Shown: piece after piece, positions 1 to 5,801 of the stretch | Numbering within the stretch: position 1 is the stretch's first letter | How the letters are laid out: each line of letters begins with the position of its first letter | Assembly: GCA_947585525.1 (NCBI GenBank) | Contig: CANPXA010000112.1 | Coordinates: 1-6,027, forward strand | Length of the DNA stretch: 6,027 bases | Source of the DNA: an uncultured Akkermansia sp. | Lineage (GTDB): Bacteria > Verrucomicrobiota > Verrucomicrobiia > Verrucomicrobiales > Akkermansiaceae | Direction of reading: 5' to 3' | Notes under the pieces: model-generated | Seen by the model: the letters and a program-made list of their open reading frames with translations, nothing else | What the model was told of the DNA's origin: nothing | Databases searched by the model: none | Program-made: the position numbers and the translations under genes

Positions 1-535
1 GGGTAACCTTGCTGCGCTCGGTGATGTCCTGCATCACACCGGCTTCCACGCTCCATGCGAAGCCCCACTTGCTCTTGTCTTCTTTTTCGCCATAGGTTTC
101 ACCCCCTTCGCTCTCTGTCCATTTATCGGTGAGTTTAGTTTGAGCAACACCGAGGTTGGCACCTCCGAAGAAATGCAAGGAATCACTGATGTTCCCTGTG
201 TAGCGGTATCCGGGCATGATGTAGAGGTTTTGCACCTCATATTTATCGCTGAATGAGTATCCGTCACCGTTTTCGTCAATGGTATCGTCGCCCGTGGTCC
301 AGCCGAAACGAATGTTGACGGCGTGGTGTTTGTTGAAGGAGTAGAGGGCTGTCAGGTCAGCTCCGTAGGTATTCACCTTCGGGTTGCTTCCTCCATCAAA
401 CTTCATGATGTCCCTCAACGCGAAGTTATAAGCAGCGTTCAGTTCGAGACCGAATCCGCTCTTCTGCTGTTCCTCCTGTCCGTATGCGACGCCGAGCGCG
501 GCACACGCCAATAGTGTAATAGCTGTCTTTTTCAT
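1..535 (-). CDS. Outer-membrane beta-barrel protein, N-terminal part (cut by window edge)
   Basis: The ATG at 535 opens a frame that stays open to the window edge, giving 178 codons; the C-terminus lies outside. Residues 1-19 are a Sec signal peptide: MKK, then a hydrophobic core ending AYG, with likely cleavage before Q20. The mature part shows alternating amphipathic strands rich in Gly, Tyr, Phe and Asn (for example FGLELNAAYNF, YGADLTALYSF, HHAVNIRFGW, LYIMPGYRY, LHFFGGANLGV, WGFAWSVEAGV). These are typical of a small 8-10-strand outer-membrane barrel of the OmpA-transmembrane/OmpW-like superfamily. Polar stretches at about 82-97 and 135-156 look like extracellular loops; the first holds a D-x-N-x-D-G pattern (D87, N89, D91, G92) resembling a calcium-binding loop. 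An SD-like AGGTGG at 552-547 supports the start. The exact family and role are not recognised. Confidence 0.8.
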   Translation of the reverse strand, partial: MKKTAITLLACAALGVAYGQEEQQKSGFGLELNAAYNFALRDIMKFDGGSNPKVNTYGADLTALYSFNKHHAVNIRFGWTTGDDTIDENGDGYSFSDKYEVQNLYIMPGYRYTGNISDSLHFFGGANLGVAQTKLTDKWTESEGGETYGEKEDKSKWGFAWSVEAGVMQDITERSKVT

Positions 536-562
536 AGAATAGTTGTCCACCTGGACGCAACA

Positions 563-592
563 AGTATAGCGTATTCGTAATACGCTAGTCAT
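563..592 (-). promoter_or_regulatory. Weak candidate promoter for the outer-membrane protein gene
   Basis: On the minus strand a TATACT (568-563) resembles a -10 box, with a poor -35 (ATGACT, 592-587) 18 nt upstream. Transcription would begin near 556 and give a leader of about 21 nt that carries the AGGTGG at 552-547. The spacer is almost entirely the palindrome described separately, so a protein bound there would cover the promoter. The box matches are weak; the placement is the main support. Confidence 0.35.
570..591. repeat. Left copy of a 22-bp inverted repeat containing a palindrome
   Basis: These 22 bases recur, perfectly and as reverse complement, at 719-740. This copy is part of a 21-bp dyad at 567-587: 9-base arms (TAGCGTATT and AATACGCTA) around a 3-base centre. 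It lies between the candidate -35 and -10 of the outer-membrane protein gene. It could be an operator for a dimeric regulator or one end of a small inverted-repeat-bounded element. Confidence 0.8.
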
Positions 593-718
593 CGCATCAA
601 AATTGCTGATTATGAATGTTTGACAAAAGTCATAATAGAACTCATTACCACACAAAGAAAGATTCCCGCCTTCCCTTTCCTCCGATAAATAAAAGAACAA
701 ATATCCGAAAATTAGGCT
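592..718. other. AT-rich non-coding spacer between the 22-bp inverted repeats
   Basis: About 127 bp of AT-rich DNA enclosed by the two perfect 22-bp inverted repeats. I see no convincing reading frame, RNA fold or promoter in it. A TTGACA at 620-625 has no acceptable -10 partner at 16-18 nt. No target-site duplication is visible outside the repeats. Confidence 0.5.
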
Positions 719-740
719 TGACTAGCGTATTACGAATACG
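719..740. repeat. Right copy of the 22-bp inverted repeat
   Basis: Exact reverse complement of 570-591. Here the outer arm of the palindrome has decayed (GGTG follows instead of GCTA), so the dyad is shorter (ATT/AAT core with TAC-rich flanks). The centres of the two copies are about 150 bp apart. The core TTACGAAT also resembles the variant unit of the heptamer arrays further along. Confidence 0.8.
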
Positions 741-781
741 GTGCTCGTTTTCTTCGCTAATTTTAAAGCTCATATTGTAGA

Positions 782-903
782 TTCGCGGCGTAGCCGCCGA
801 ACTCCCCATATCGTAATTCGTAAATCGTAAATCGTAAATCGTAAATCGTAAATCGTAAATCGTAAATCGTAAATCGTAAATAGGCAAACGCTCTGCGTTT
901 GCC
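782..903 (+). repeat. Composite repeat element, copy A: hairpin, heptamer array, hairpin
   Basis: In plus-strand order the element has three parts. First is a hairpin at 782-801: TTC, then stem GCGGC, loop GTA, stem GCCGC, a bulged C and GAA. Second is a run of ten 7-bp units at 812-881. Third is a hairpin at 883-903: GGCAAACGC, loop TCT, GCGTTTGCC. A second copy with the same order lies inverted at 5852-5935. The two share a perfect 25-bp stretch spanning the last array units and the first arm of the large hairpin (867-891 here). The element ends 22 nt before the -35 box of the candidate promoter of the lipoprotein-tyrA pair. It encodes nothing visible; its stop-free shadow reading frames arise from the repeat itself. 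It could be a REP/MITE-like dispersed repeat or a regulatory element. Confidence 0.85.
812..881 (+). repeat. Heptanucleotide tandem repeat, 10 units of CGTAAAT
   Basis: Ten adjacent 7-bp units: a first unit CGTAATT followed by nine perfect CGTAAAT. The near-perfect run suggests recent expansion or ongoing slippage. The related array at 5881-5912 has only four full units, so copy number varies between loci. It lies upstream of the candidate lipoprotein promoter. Confidence 0.95.
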
Positions 904-925
904 CCGGGGCGGTTGGGATTTAGAG

Positions 926-953
926 TTGACTTCCGCGAGAGAATTCATAGAAT
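926..953 (+). promoter_or_regulatory. Candidate promoter for the lipoprotein-tyrA operon
   Basis: TTGACT at 926-931 and TAGAAT at 948-953, spaced by 16 nt, each match the sigma-70 consensus at five of six positions. Transcription would start near 960. The -10 overlaps the ATG at 952, so if this promoter is used that ATG cannot be the translation start, and the ATG at 985 becomes the first available one (leader about 25 nt). This is a by-eye match only. Confidence 0.5.
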
Positions 954-984
954 GGTGAGCAAGAGGAAAACCCGTTTCACAACA

Positions 985-1635
985 ATGAAGGGAAGACTTT
1001 ACACGATGGGTGTGACGCTACTGGTATGTGGCGGATTGAGTTCCTGCGTACTGGACACCGAACCTGTGCCGGAAATGCCATACAGACCGCGTCCGGTGGC
1101 GCCTGCCGAAACACCACAGGAAGAACCGGTGCAGACGACGAGCTGGGAGAATGCTCCCACGCCGTCGTCGTTCATCTCGGCACCCGCAACGGCACCGACA
1201 AAACCCTCAGCGCCGGCAGCCACTGCCCCCGCTCCGGCTCCACAGCTAAAGACGCAACCCACGGAAAAACCCGCACCGGTGATCACTCCGGCACCCGCAC
1301 CGACACCTGCCCCCTCACCGGAGCCGGCACCTGCCCCGGAACCCACGGCACCGACGATTATTCCCCCCGTCGTTTCCCTTTCCACGCCGACGCAGGCACA
1401 AACGCCTGAGCCGGCAGCCAACACCCCGGCTCCTGTTGCGACGGATCCCAAACTCATCACGAATACGGGCCCCATCCCCACAGCAGTGCAAGTGGAGGGC
1501 GATCCGACACGCGTGTGGAATCCCTTGGATCCAAGCAAGAAGATACGCATCATTAACCCCAAGACAAACCAGCCGTACCCGAGCGGCAAGAAGCTGAAGG
1601 TTCGCGGCACGAATTTCCAATTTTACGTGCCGTGA
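985..1635 (+). CDS. Pro/Ala-rich lipoprotein of unknown function
   Basis: Encodes 216 residues from ATG 985. The start MKGR plus a hydrophobic stretch ending L-S-S-C gives a lipoprotein signal peptide with the lipidated cysteine at residue 21. Residues about 32-154 are a low-complexity linker rich in Pro, Ala, Thr and Glu (many PAPAP, PEP, TPAP runs), likely extended in the periplasm. Residues 165-216 are compositionally normal and basic (VWNPLDPSKKIRI, then PSGKKLKVRGT, ending FYVP) and look like a small folded or binding tail; I do not recognise the family. In-frame alternatives are ATG 952 (11 residues longer, with a GAGAGA about 9 nt upstream) and TTG 913. I chose 985 because the candidate -10 box overlaps 952 and because the signal peptide is then of ordinary length. 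The stop overlaps the tyrA start (GTGA), so the two are co-translated. The signal-peptide call is strong; the function is unknown. Confidence 0.75.
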   Translation: MKGRLYTMGVTLLVCGGLSSCVLDTEPVPEMPYRPRPVAPAETPQEEPVQTTSWENAPTPSSFISAPATAPTKPSAPAATAPAPAPQLKTQPTEKPAPVITPAPAPTPAPSPEPAPAPEPTAPTIIPPVVSLSTPTQAQTPEPAANTPAPVATDPKLITNTGPIPTAVQVEGDPTRVWNPLDPSKKIRIINPKTNQPYPSGKKLKVRGTNFQFYVP

Positions 1636-2519
1636 GCAGGGAGGCCTCAGATTCCTTCGACAGCATCGCCATCCTCGGTCCCGGACTCATCGGCGGCTCC
1701 GTCGCCCTTGCGGTGCGTAAATACCTGCCGAACTGTGAAGTACGCATCTGGGCACGCCGAGAAGAACCCCTCGCTCAAGCGCGAGAACTGGGCATTGCTT
1801 CCGTGACGAGCACAGATATCCGCTCTGTCGTGAGCGGTGCCTCTCTCGTCCTGCTCGCCACTCCGGTGAGCACCTTCCTGCCTCTGGCAAAACAATTTCT
1901 GCCGTCGCTTGACCCCTCGGCAATTGTGACCGATGTCGGTTCTGTGAAGGGGGTGGTTCACCAAACCATCGGACAATTCCTGGTAAGTCACAAACGCTGT
2001 TTCATCGGCTCCCATCCCATGGCCGGTGCGGAGAAGCAGGGTCTGGAAAATGCGAGGGAAGATTTGTTCTGCGGAGCCACCGTCGTGCTGACGGCAGGTG
2101 AGGACTGCGAGACTGCCGCTCTGGCGAAATTGAAGAATTTCTGGATCGAAATCGGCGCGGGCAACATCCTTCAAATGGGTGAAGATGAGCATGACTGCGC
2201 CGTCGGACGTGTCTCACATCTGCCTCACCTCCTCGCCGCGCTTTGCGCTCGAAGCGCGCACTGTGACGGAGTGTCGCCGGATGTGCTCGGCAAATTGGCT
2301 GCGGGCGGCTTCCGCGACACAACACGGGTGAGCAGCGGCGGAGCTGAACTCTGGGCCGACATCATCCTGAGCAACAAGGAGGTCATAACGACTGCTCTGG
2401 AAGATTGTCACAAGGATTTGTCGGAGCTGCTCGGGATAATCAACCGAGGGGAAGCTGACTCTCTCCGCGCCTGGCTTGAGAAAGCGCGCAAAAATCGGCG
2501 GAATCTGTGCAACGACTGA
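1632..2519 (+). CDS. tyrA: Prephenate/arogenate dehydrogenase (TyrA family)
   Basis: Catalyses oxidative decarboxylation of prephenate (or arogenate) in cytosolic tyrosine biosynthesis. The 295-residue protein has an N-terminal Rossmann fold with G16-P-G18-L-I-G21-G-S, then ATPV (76-79), DVGSVK (101-106), GSHPMAGAEKQG (126-137, with the family's active-site histidine at 128), RVSHLPHLLA (193-202) and GGFRDTTR (225-232, with the substrate-binding arginine at 232). The length fits the single-enzyme form without a chorismate mutase or ACT domain. The end of the second beta strand reads W-A-R42-R43 instead of carrying the aspartate usual in NAD-specific members, so NADP use is possible. The start is GTG at 1632, overlapping the stop of the lipoprotein by 4 nt. 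No in-frame ATG lies before the Rossmann strand and there is no good SD upstream, so translational coupling is likely. The AGGGAGG at 1637-1643 lies inside the gene. Confidence 0.93.
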   Translation: MSREASDSFDSIAILGPGLIGGSVALAVRKYLPNCEVRIWARREEPLAQARELGIASVTSTDIRSVVSGASLVLLATPVSTFLPLAKQFLPSLDPSAIVTDVGSVKGVVHQTIGQFLVSHKRCFIGSHPMAGAEKQGLENAREDLFCGATVVLTAGEDCETAALAKLKNFWIEIGAGNILQMGEDEHDCAVGRVSHLPHLLAALCARSAHCDGVSPDVLGKLAAGGFRDTTRVSSGGAELWADIILSNKEVITTALEDCHKDLSELLGIINRGEADSLRAWLEKARKNRRNLCND

Positions 2520-2558
2520 GGGAAACGGTTCCCTTTGCATAAAAGGGCGTTCTCCTTT
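2519..2558. terminator. Convergent-gene gap with two small hairpins, possible bidirectional terminator
   Basis: Just after the tyrA stop, AGGGAA-ACGG-TTCCCT (2519-2534) forms a 6-bp stem followed by only TT. A second dyad, AAAGG (2542-2546) with CCTTT (2554-2558), read on the minus strand is followed by a short T run and would serve the NUDIX gene. Both stems are short and the T tracts weak. The position between converging genes only 42 bp apart is the best argument. Confidence 0.4.
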
Positions 2559-2561
2559 CAC

Positions 2562-3092
2562 TCAAGGATCGATTTTTCCGGCGAGACGTTGCTCCCGAGC
2601 CATCACATACAAACCGGCGTAAATGCGCGGATCCACCGCCTTACCCAGGCTGCGTTGCTCCTCCAACCAGTCATCGATCTGCCCACGCGGCACCTCATGC
2701 ACGATAATTTTCTCGGAGCCGACGCCGCCCCCTTCGTTGACCTTGTGCAACTGCTCCGCGAGAAAGAAGAAGAGGTACTCAGACGTGATGCCCGGGGAAG
2801 ACGGACCTGAGAAAAGGAGACGCACGGAAGCCGCGTCGTAACCCGTTTCCTCGAGCAACTCGCGCCGGGCTGCCTCCACCGCACTCTCCTCCCCTTCATC
2901 ACCGATAAGTCCCGCAGGAAAACAGATGCTCTGCTTCCCGATAGCCGGTCGAAACTCCTCCACAAGCAAAACTCTGTCTTCTTCCGTGCGGGCAAAAATC
3001 ATCGCCGCCGGGGTGTTGTTCACGCGCTCGCAAAATTCCCAGTGTCCTTCACGCACCAGGTTCACGAAGCGCCCCGCATACAGCCTCTCCAT
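2562..3092 (-). CDS. NUDIX hydrolase, ADP-ribose pyrophosphatase-like
   Basis: A 176-residue protein of the NUDIX superfamily, which cleaves nucleoside diphosphates linked to another moiety; the sub-family features point to ADP-ribose or a nucleotide sugar. The NUDIX box covers about 61-85: G61, then GEES, then R77-E78-L-L-E81-E82-T-G, with the metal-binding glutamates present. The glycine-to-glutamate spacing at its start is about two residues longer than the canonical pattern, which suggests a longer loop. Upstream are VEEFRPAIG (44-52) and FPAG (58-61), and downstream SSPGITSEY (98-106), all typical of the ADP-ribose pyrophosphatase group. The frame is open further upstream to 3233, but that extension overlaps ilvE and looks unlike the family; ATG 3092, 8 nt after the ilvE stop, begins the expected N-terminal strand. 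It probably shares a transcript with ilvE. The substrate cannot be fixed from sequence. Confidence 0.88.
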   Translation of the reverse strand: MERLYAGRFVNLVREGHWEFCERVNNTPAAMIFARTEEDRVLLVEEFRPAIGKQSICFPAGLIGDEGEESAVEAARRELLEETGYDAASVRLLFSGPSSPGITSEYLFFFLAEQLHKVNEGGGVGSEKIIVHEVPRGQIDDWLEEQRSLGKAVDPRIYAGLYVMAREQRLAGKIDP

Positions 3093-3100
3093 AGGAACTT

Positions 3101-3952
3101 TTACTCTCGGACCAACTCCTGATAACGAGCCAAAATGCGCTTGGTGATGCTCCCCGCATGACCGGAGCCTATGACACGTCCATCCAAGCTCGTAGCCGCA
3201 ATCACCTCGGCTGCCGTCCCCGTAAGGAAGCATTCATCCGCACAAATGATGTCAAAGCGATTCATCACACGCTCCACACAAGGAATACCCAACTGTGCGC
3301 ATATGTCCATCACCGCATGACGGGTGATGCCGCCCAGGGCGCATTCCGTCAGTGGCGGGGTGGCTACCACGCCGTTTTTCACAATGAAGATGTTGTCCCC
3401 TGTACACTCAGCCACATTGCCTTGCTGGTTGAGCATGAGAGCCTCTCCCGCCCCCTGCTGCACGGCTTCAATCTTGGCGGAAATGCTGTTGAGGTAGTTG
3501 AGCGACTTCACCTGCTGACTGAGCACGTCGGGGTTCGGACGCCGGTAGGAGCTGGTGATGAGGCTCAGTCCGTTTTCATACATCTCCTTGGGATAGAGGG
3601 TAATGTTTTGCGCGATGATGAACATGCTCGGTTTCGGACAGTTGCGCGGGTTGAGGCCCAAATCCCCGATCCCCCGCGTCACAACCAGTCGGATATAACC
3701 ATCCTGCATCCCGCTGGCAGCGACAGTCTCCTCCGTCGCGGCGCATACCTCCTGAAAGCTCCAGGGCAAATCAATGAGCAAATAACGCATGGAATCGAAG
3801 AGACGCACGATGTGCTCCTGCAGACGGAATATCTTGCCGGAGTAAAAACGAATTCCTTCAAAACAGCCATCGCCATAAAGCGTCGCATGATCAAATACCG
3901 AGGTCTTTGCCTCTTGCTCATCTACCAACTTCCCGTCAAACCAGATCTTCAT
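3101..3952 (-). CDS. ilvE: Branched-chain amino acid aminotransferase (class IV PLP enzyme)
   Basis: Transfers the amino group between glutamate and the 2-oxo acids of Leu, Ile and Val, the last step of branched-chain amino acid synthesis, in the cytosol. The 283-residue protein shows the fold type IV landmarks: YGDGCFEGIRFYSG (26-39), FRLQEHIVRL (42-51, with the PLP-phosphate arginine at 50), the Schiff-base lysine in K149-SLNYLNS, AECTGDNIF (181-189, glutamate 182 facing the pyridine nitrogen), GGITR (207-211) and GTAAEV (245-250). D-amino acid aminotransferase and aminodeoxychorismate lyase share this fold, but the EGIR motif and length favour IlvE. The start is ATG 3952, giving MKIWFDG. 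An in-frame TTG at 3961 would add three residues but has no SD. A candidate promoter lies directly upstream and the NUDIX gene follows by 8 nt. Confidence 0.92.
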   Translation of the reverse strand: MKIWFDGKLVDEQEAKTSVFDHATLYGDGCFEGIRFYSGKIFRLQEHIVRLFDSMRYLLIDLPWSFQEVCAATEETVAASGMQDGYIRLVVTRGIGDLGLNPRNCPKPSMFIIAQNITLYPKEMYENGLSLITSSYRRPNPDVLSQQVKSLNYLNSISAKIEAVQQGAGEALMLNQQGNVAECTGDNIFIVKNGVVATPPLTECALGGITRHAVMDICAQLGIPCVERVMNRFDIICADECFLTGTAAEVIAATSLDGRVIGSGHAGSITKRILARYQELVRE

Positions 3953-3977
3953 ACAAAACAAATTGGGTTACGGAGCT

Positions 3978-4005
3978 ATTATAGCCCGATTCGTTCGCTT
4001 GTGAA
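3978..4005 (-). promoter_or_regulatory. Candidate promoter for ilvE and the NUDIX gene
   Basis: On the minus strand TTCACA (4005-4000, five of six to consensus) and a perfect TATAAT (3983-3978) are spaced by 16 nt in the 71-bp gap between rsgA and ilvE. Transcription would start near 3971, leaving a leader of about 19 nt that lacks a recognisable SD. This suggests ilvE can be transcribed independently of coaB-rsgA. Confidence 0.6.
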
Positions 4006-4023
4006 GTAAAAAAACGCGCAAAA

Positions 4024-5163
4024 TCAGTCGGCCGTATGGGAAATGTCTTTACGATGGGGAGAGAGTTGTCGCCTCTGTTCCTCGCGATCGTCACGATTAC
4101 GTAAAACGATGCGCTTGACCCGACGAGTCACACGCTCCAAGGTCATGCGCCGCTTCTCCACGAGTTTTTCCAATTCGGCGATCTCGGCATCCAGCCTCAA
4201 AAAGTGCTCATAGCGCTCCCGAGTTAACGCACCCGTGGCAAGCGCCGCCCGCACAGCACAGCCACTCTCTCGACGGTGTGAACAATCCGAAAAACGGCAC
4301 TGCAACGCGAGTTGCGAGAGATCCTCAAACTGGGCTCGCAGGGTAGCGGCATCTGTCCACATCTGAACCTCACGCATACCGGGGTTGTCAATGAGCACCC
4401 CTCCTCCCGGCAGCAGGAGCAACTCACGCGCCACGGTCGTGTGCCTCCCCTTCCCTGTCACTCCGTTCACCTCGGATGTCTCCCTCCTGTCCTCACCAAG
4501 CAGGGTGTTCACAAGCGTGCTCTTGCCCACGCCGGAGGAACCGACGACGAGAACGGTCCGGCCAACGGGGATGTTCAGAATGCTTTCCGGCAAGCCACTG
4601 CGTGATAGAGCGCTCACGGCGTACACCTCTACCTCCTGTGGGGCGGCGAGTGCCGCCACGCATTGACACGCGTTGCTCATCTGCTCCGGCGGGGTCATGT
4701 CCGCCTTATTCACAAGCACGACAGCACGGGCACCGGATTTGCGGATGAGAGTGAGGTAACGTTCCAGTCGCTTAGGGTTGAAATCGGCGAGTGCGTCCGT
4801 CACCACAAGCACACAGTCGATATTGGCGCCGATGACCTGCTCAGCACAACTCCTCCCGGGGATTTTCCGGGAGAACCGGTTGCGACGTGGCAGCATGGCG
4901 CGGATGACAGGCAGCTGCCCATCCTCTCCCGGATCCACCGCCACCCAATCACCCACAGTCGGCAGCTCGGCATCCGTCGCCGCCTCATGCCACAGTTTGC
5001 CCGCCAGCACAACCTCATGTTCTCCCTTCCCCTCCGCCAACACACTGTAGTTGATCTTCGTCTCCCTGCAAATACGCGCCGGGTACCATCCCGTCTGCCC
5101 CAAGCCGTGGAAAGCTTTTTGCTCCGTGAGAGTCCACCCAAGATTTTGCAGCAGGCTACTCAT
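4024..5163 (-). CDS. rsgA: Ribosome small-subunit-dependent GTPase A (RsgA/YjeQ)
   Basis: RsgA is a circularly permuted GTPase that acts in late 30S subunit maturation. The 379-residue protein has an N-terminal OB-fold region (about 25-105, with GDWVAV at 71-76), then the permuted G motifs in the expected order: G4 NKAD (152-155), G5-like VSAL (183-186), P-loop GSSGVGKST (208-216), the G2 region GKGRHTT (237-243) and G3 DNPG (259-262). A zinc knuckle follows with C289, C294, H296 and C302, then a coiled, strongly basic C-terminal tail (about 325-379). G3 carries Asn where Thr or Ser is common. All catalytic motifs are intact. Its ATG overlaps the coaB stop as ATGA, so it is probably co-transcribed and translationally coupled with coaB. 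It is somewhat longer than the E. coli protein, mainly in the basic tail. Confidence 0.95.
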   Translation of the reverse strand: MSSLLQNLGWTLTEQKAFHGLGQTGWYPARICRETKINYSVLAEGKGEHEVVLAGKLWHEAATDAELPTVGDWVAVDPGEDGQLPVIRAMLPRRNRFSRKIPGRSCAEQVIGANIDCVLVVTDALADFNPKRLERYLTLIRKSGARAVVLVNKADMTPPEQMSNACQCVAALAAPQEVEVYAVSALSRSGLPESILNIPVGRTVLVVGSSGVGKSTLVNTLLGEDRRETSEVNGVTGKGRHTTVARELLLLPGGGVLIDNPGMREVQMWTDAATLRAQFEDLSQLALQCRFSDCSHRRESGCAVRAALATGALTRERYEHFLRLDAEIAELEKLVEKRRMTLERVTRRVKRIVLRNRDDREEQRRQLSPHRKDISHTAD

Positions 5164-5792
5164 GAGATGAATTCGAGAGCTCGCCGCACGATCGCCAGAG
5201 CAATGTGTTCCTTGGTGTCTTTGGAGAGGTGAAGCTCCTCATCCTTCGTCACGAGAGTCACTTCATTCATTGAGGAGTCAAAACCAATACCCGGACGGGA
5301 CACATCATTGGCCACGATCATGTCACATCCTTTACGCTCCAGCTTCTTGCGCGCATTTTCAAGTAAATTCTGAGTCTCGGCAGCAAATCCCACCAACACC
5401 CCCCCATAACCAAACTCGCTGCGCATACTTCCCAAAATATCCGGCGTTCTTTCAAGCCTCAAGACCATCTCTCCCTCATCCTTTTTGATCTTTTGCATCG
5501 CTACAGCTACCGGACGGTAATCCGCCACAGCCGCGCTCAAAATGGCCACCTGCACCCCCCGCTGCATATCCCTCACCGCTTCGTACATATCTTTCGCGCT
5601 CTCAACTTGCAGAAAATCGACCCCCTCCGGAACATCCAAAGAAGTGGGGCCGGAGATGAGGCAGACCTCATGCCCCTCATGTCGAGCGGCTCCCGCAAGT
5701 GCATACCCCATGCGCCCGGAGGAACGATTGCTCAAAAATCGCACCGGGTCAATCGCCTCCCTCGTCGGTCCTGCTGTGATGAGAAATCGCAT
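5160..5792 (-). CDS. coaB: Phosphopantothenate-cysteine ligase, stand-alone CoaB
   Basis: Joins cysteine to 4'-phosphopantothenate in coenzyme A synthesis. The 210 residues match the CoaB half of the usual bifunctional CoaBC (Dfp): ITAGPTRE (5-12) and SNRSSGRMG (21-29, with the conserved Asn22), AAVADYRP (87-94), the KIKK loop (101-104) that closes over the active site, VGFAAET (134-140) and VANDVS (160-165). There is no flavoprotein CoaC (decarboxylase) domain. The frame upstream of ATG 5792 meets a TGA at 5840-5838 and then repeat DNA, so it is not fused. Free-standing CoaB is known in some bacteria, with CoaC encoded elsewhere; loss of a former CoaC half is the less likely alternative. The start is set by the ITAGPT strand. 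GAGGT at 5801-5797 is only 4 nt from the ATG and may lie outside the transcript if the candidate promoter is right. The stop overlaps rsgA by 4 nt. Confidence 0.92.
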   Translation of the reverse strand: MRFLITAGPTREAIDPVRFLSNRSSGRMGYALAGAARHEGHEVCLISGPTSLDVPEGVDFLQVESAKDMYEAVRDMQRGVQVAILSAAVADYRPVAVAMQKIKKDEGEMVLRLERTPDILGSMRSEFGYGGVLVGFAAETQNLLENARKKLERKGCDMIVANDVSRPGIGFDSSMNEVTLVTKDEELHLSKDTKEHIALAIVRRALEFIS

Positions 5793-5801
5793 CGCAACCT
5801 C

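Noticed and set aside
570..740. Inverted-repeat interval as a confirmed transposable element
   Set aside because: There is no transposase and no target-site duplication at the outer edges; kept only as a hypothesis.
812..881. Tandem array as a CRISPR
   Set aside because: The units are 7 bp and adjacent, with no unique spacers and no cas genes nearby.
645..948. Minus-strand reading frames with a 7-residue peptide repeat (DLRFTIY)
   Set aside because: A 7-bp repeat without stop codons stays open in these frames; the peptides are translations of the repeat, with no start signal or family resemblance.
913..984. TTG 913 or ATG 952 as start of the lipoprotein
   Set aside because: TTG 913 lies upstream of the candidate -35 and ATG 952 overlaps the -10. 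ATG 952 remains possible if another promoter is used.
999..1610. Long Gly/Ala-rich frame antisense to the lipoprotein
   Set aside because: It is the mirror of the Pro/Ala-rich codons on the plus strand; its composition follows from that alone.
3093..3233. Longer N-terminus for the NUDIX protein
   Set aside because: It would overlap ilvE by more than 100 bp and add residues unlike the family; ATG 3092 fits the domain start.
3158..4009. Plus-strand 283-codon frame across ilvE
   Set aside because: It is antisense to a strongly supported aminotransferase gene and has no recognisable motifs.
4008..4014. T tract after rsgA as an intrinsic terminator
   Set aside because: The seven T residues on the minus strand are not preceded by a stem.
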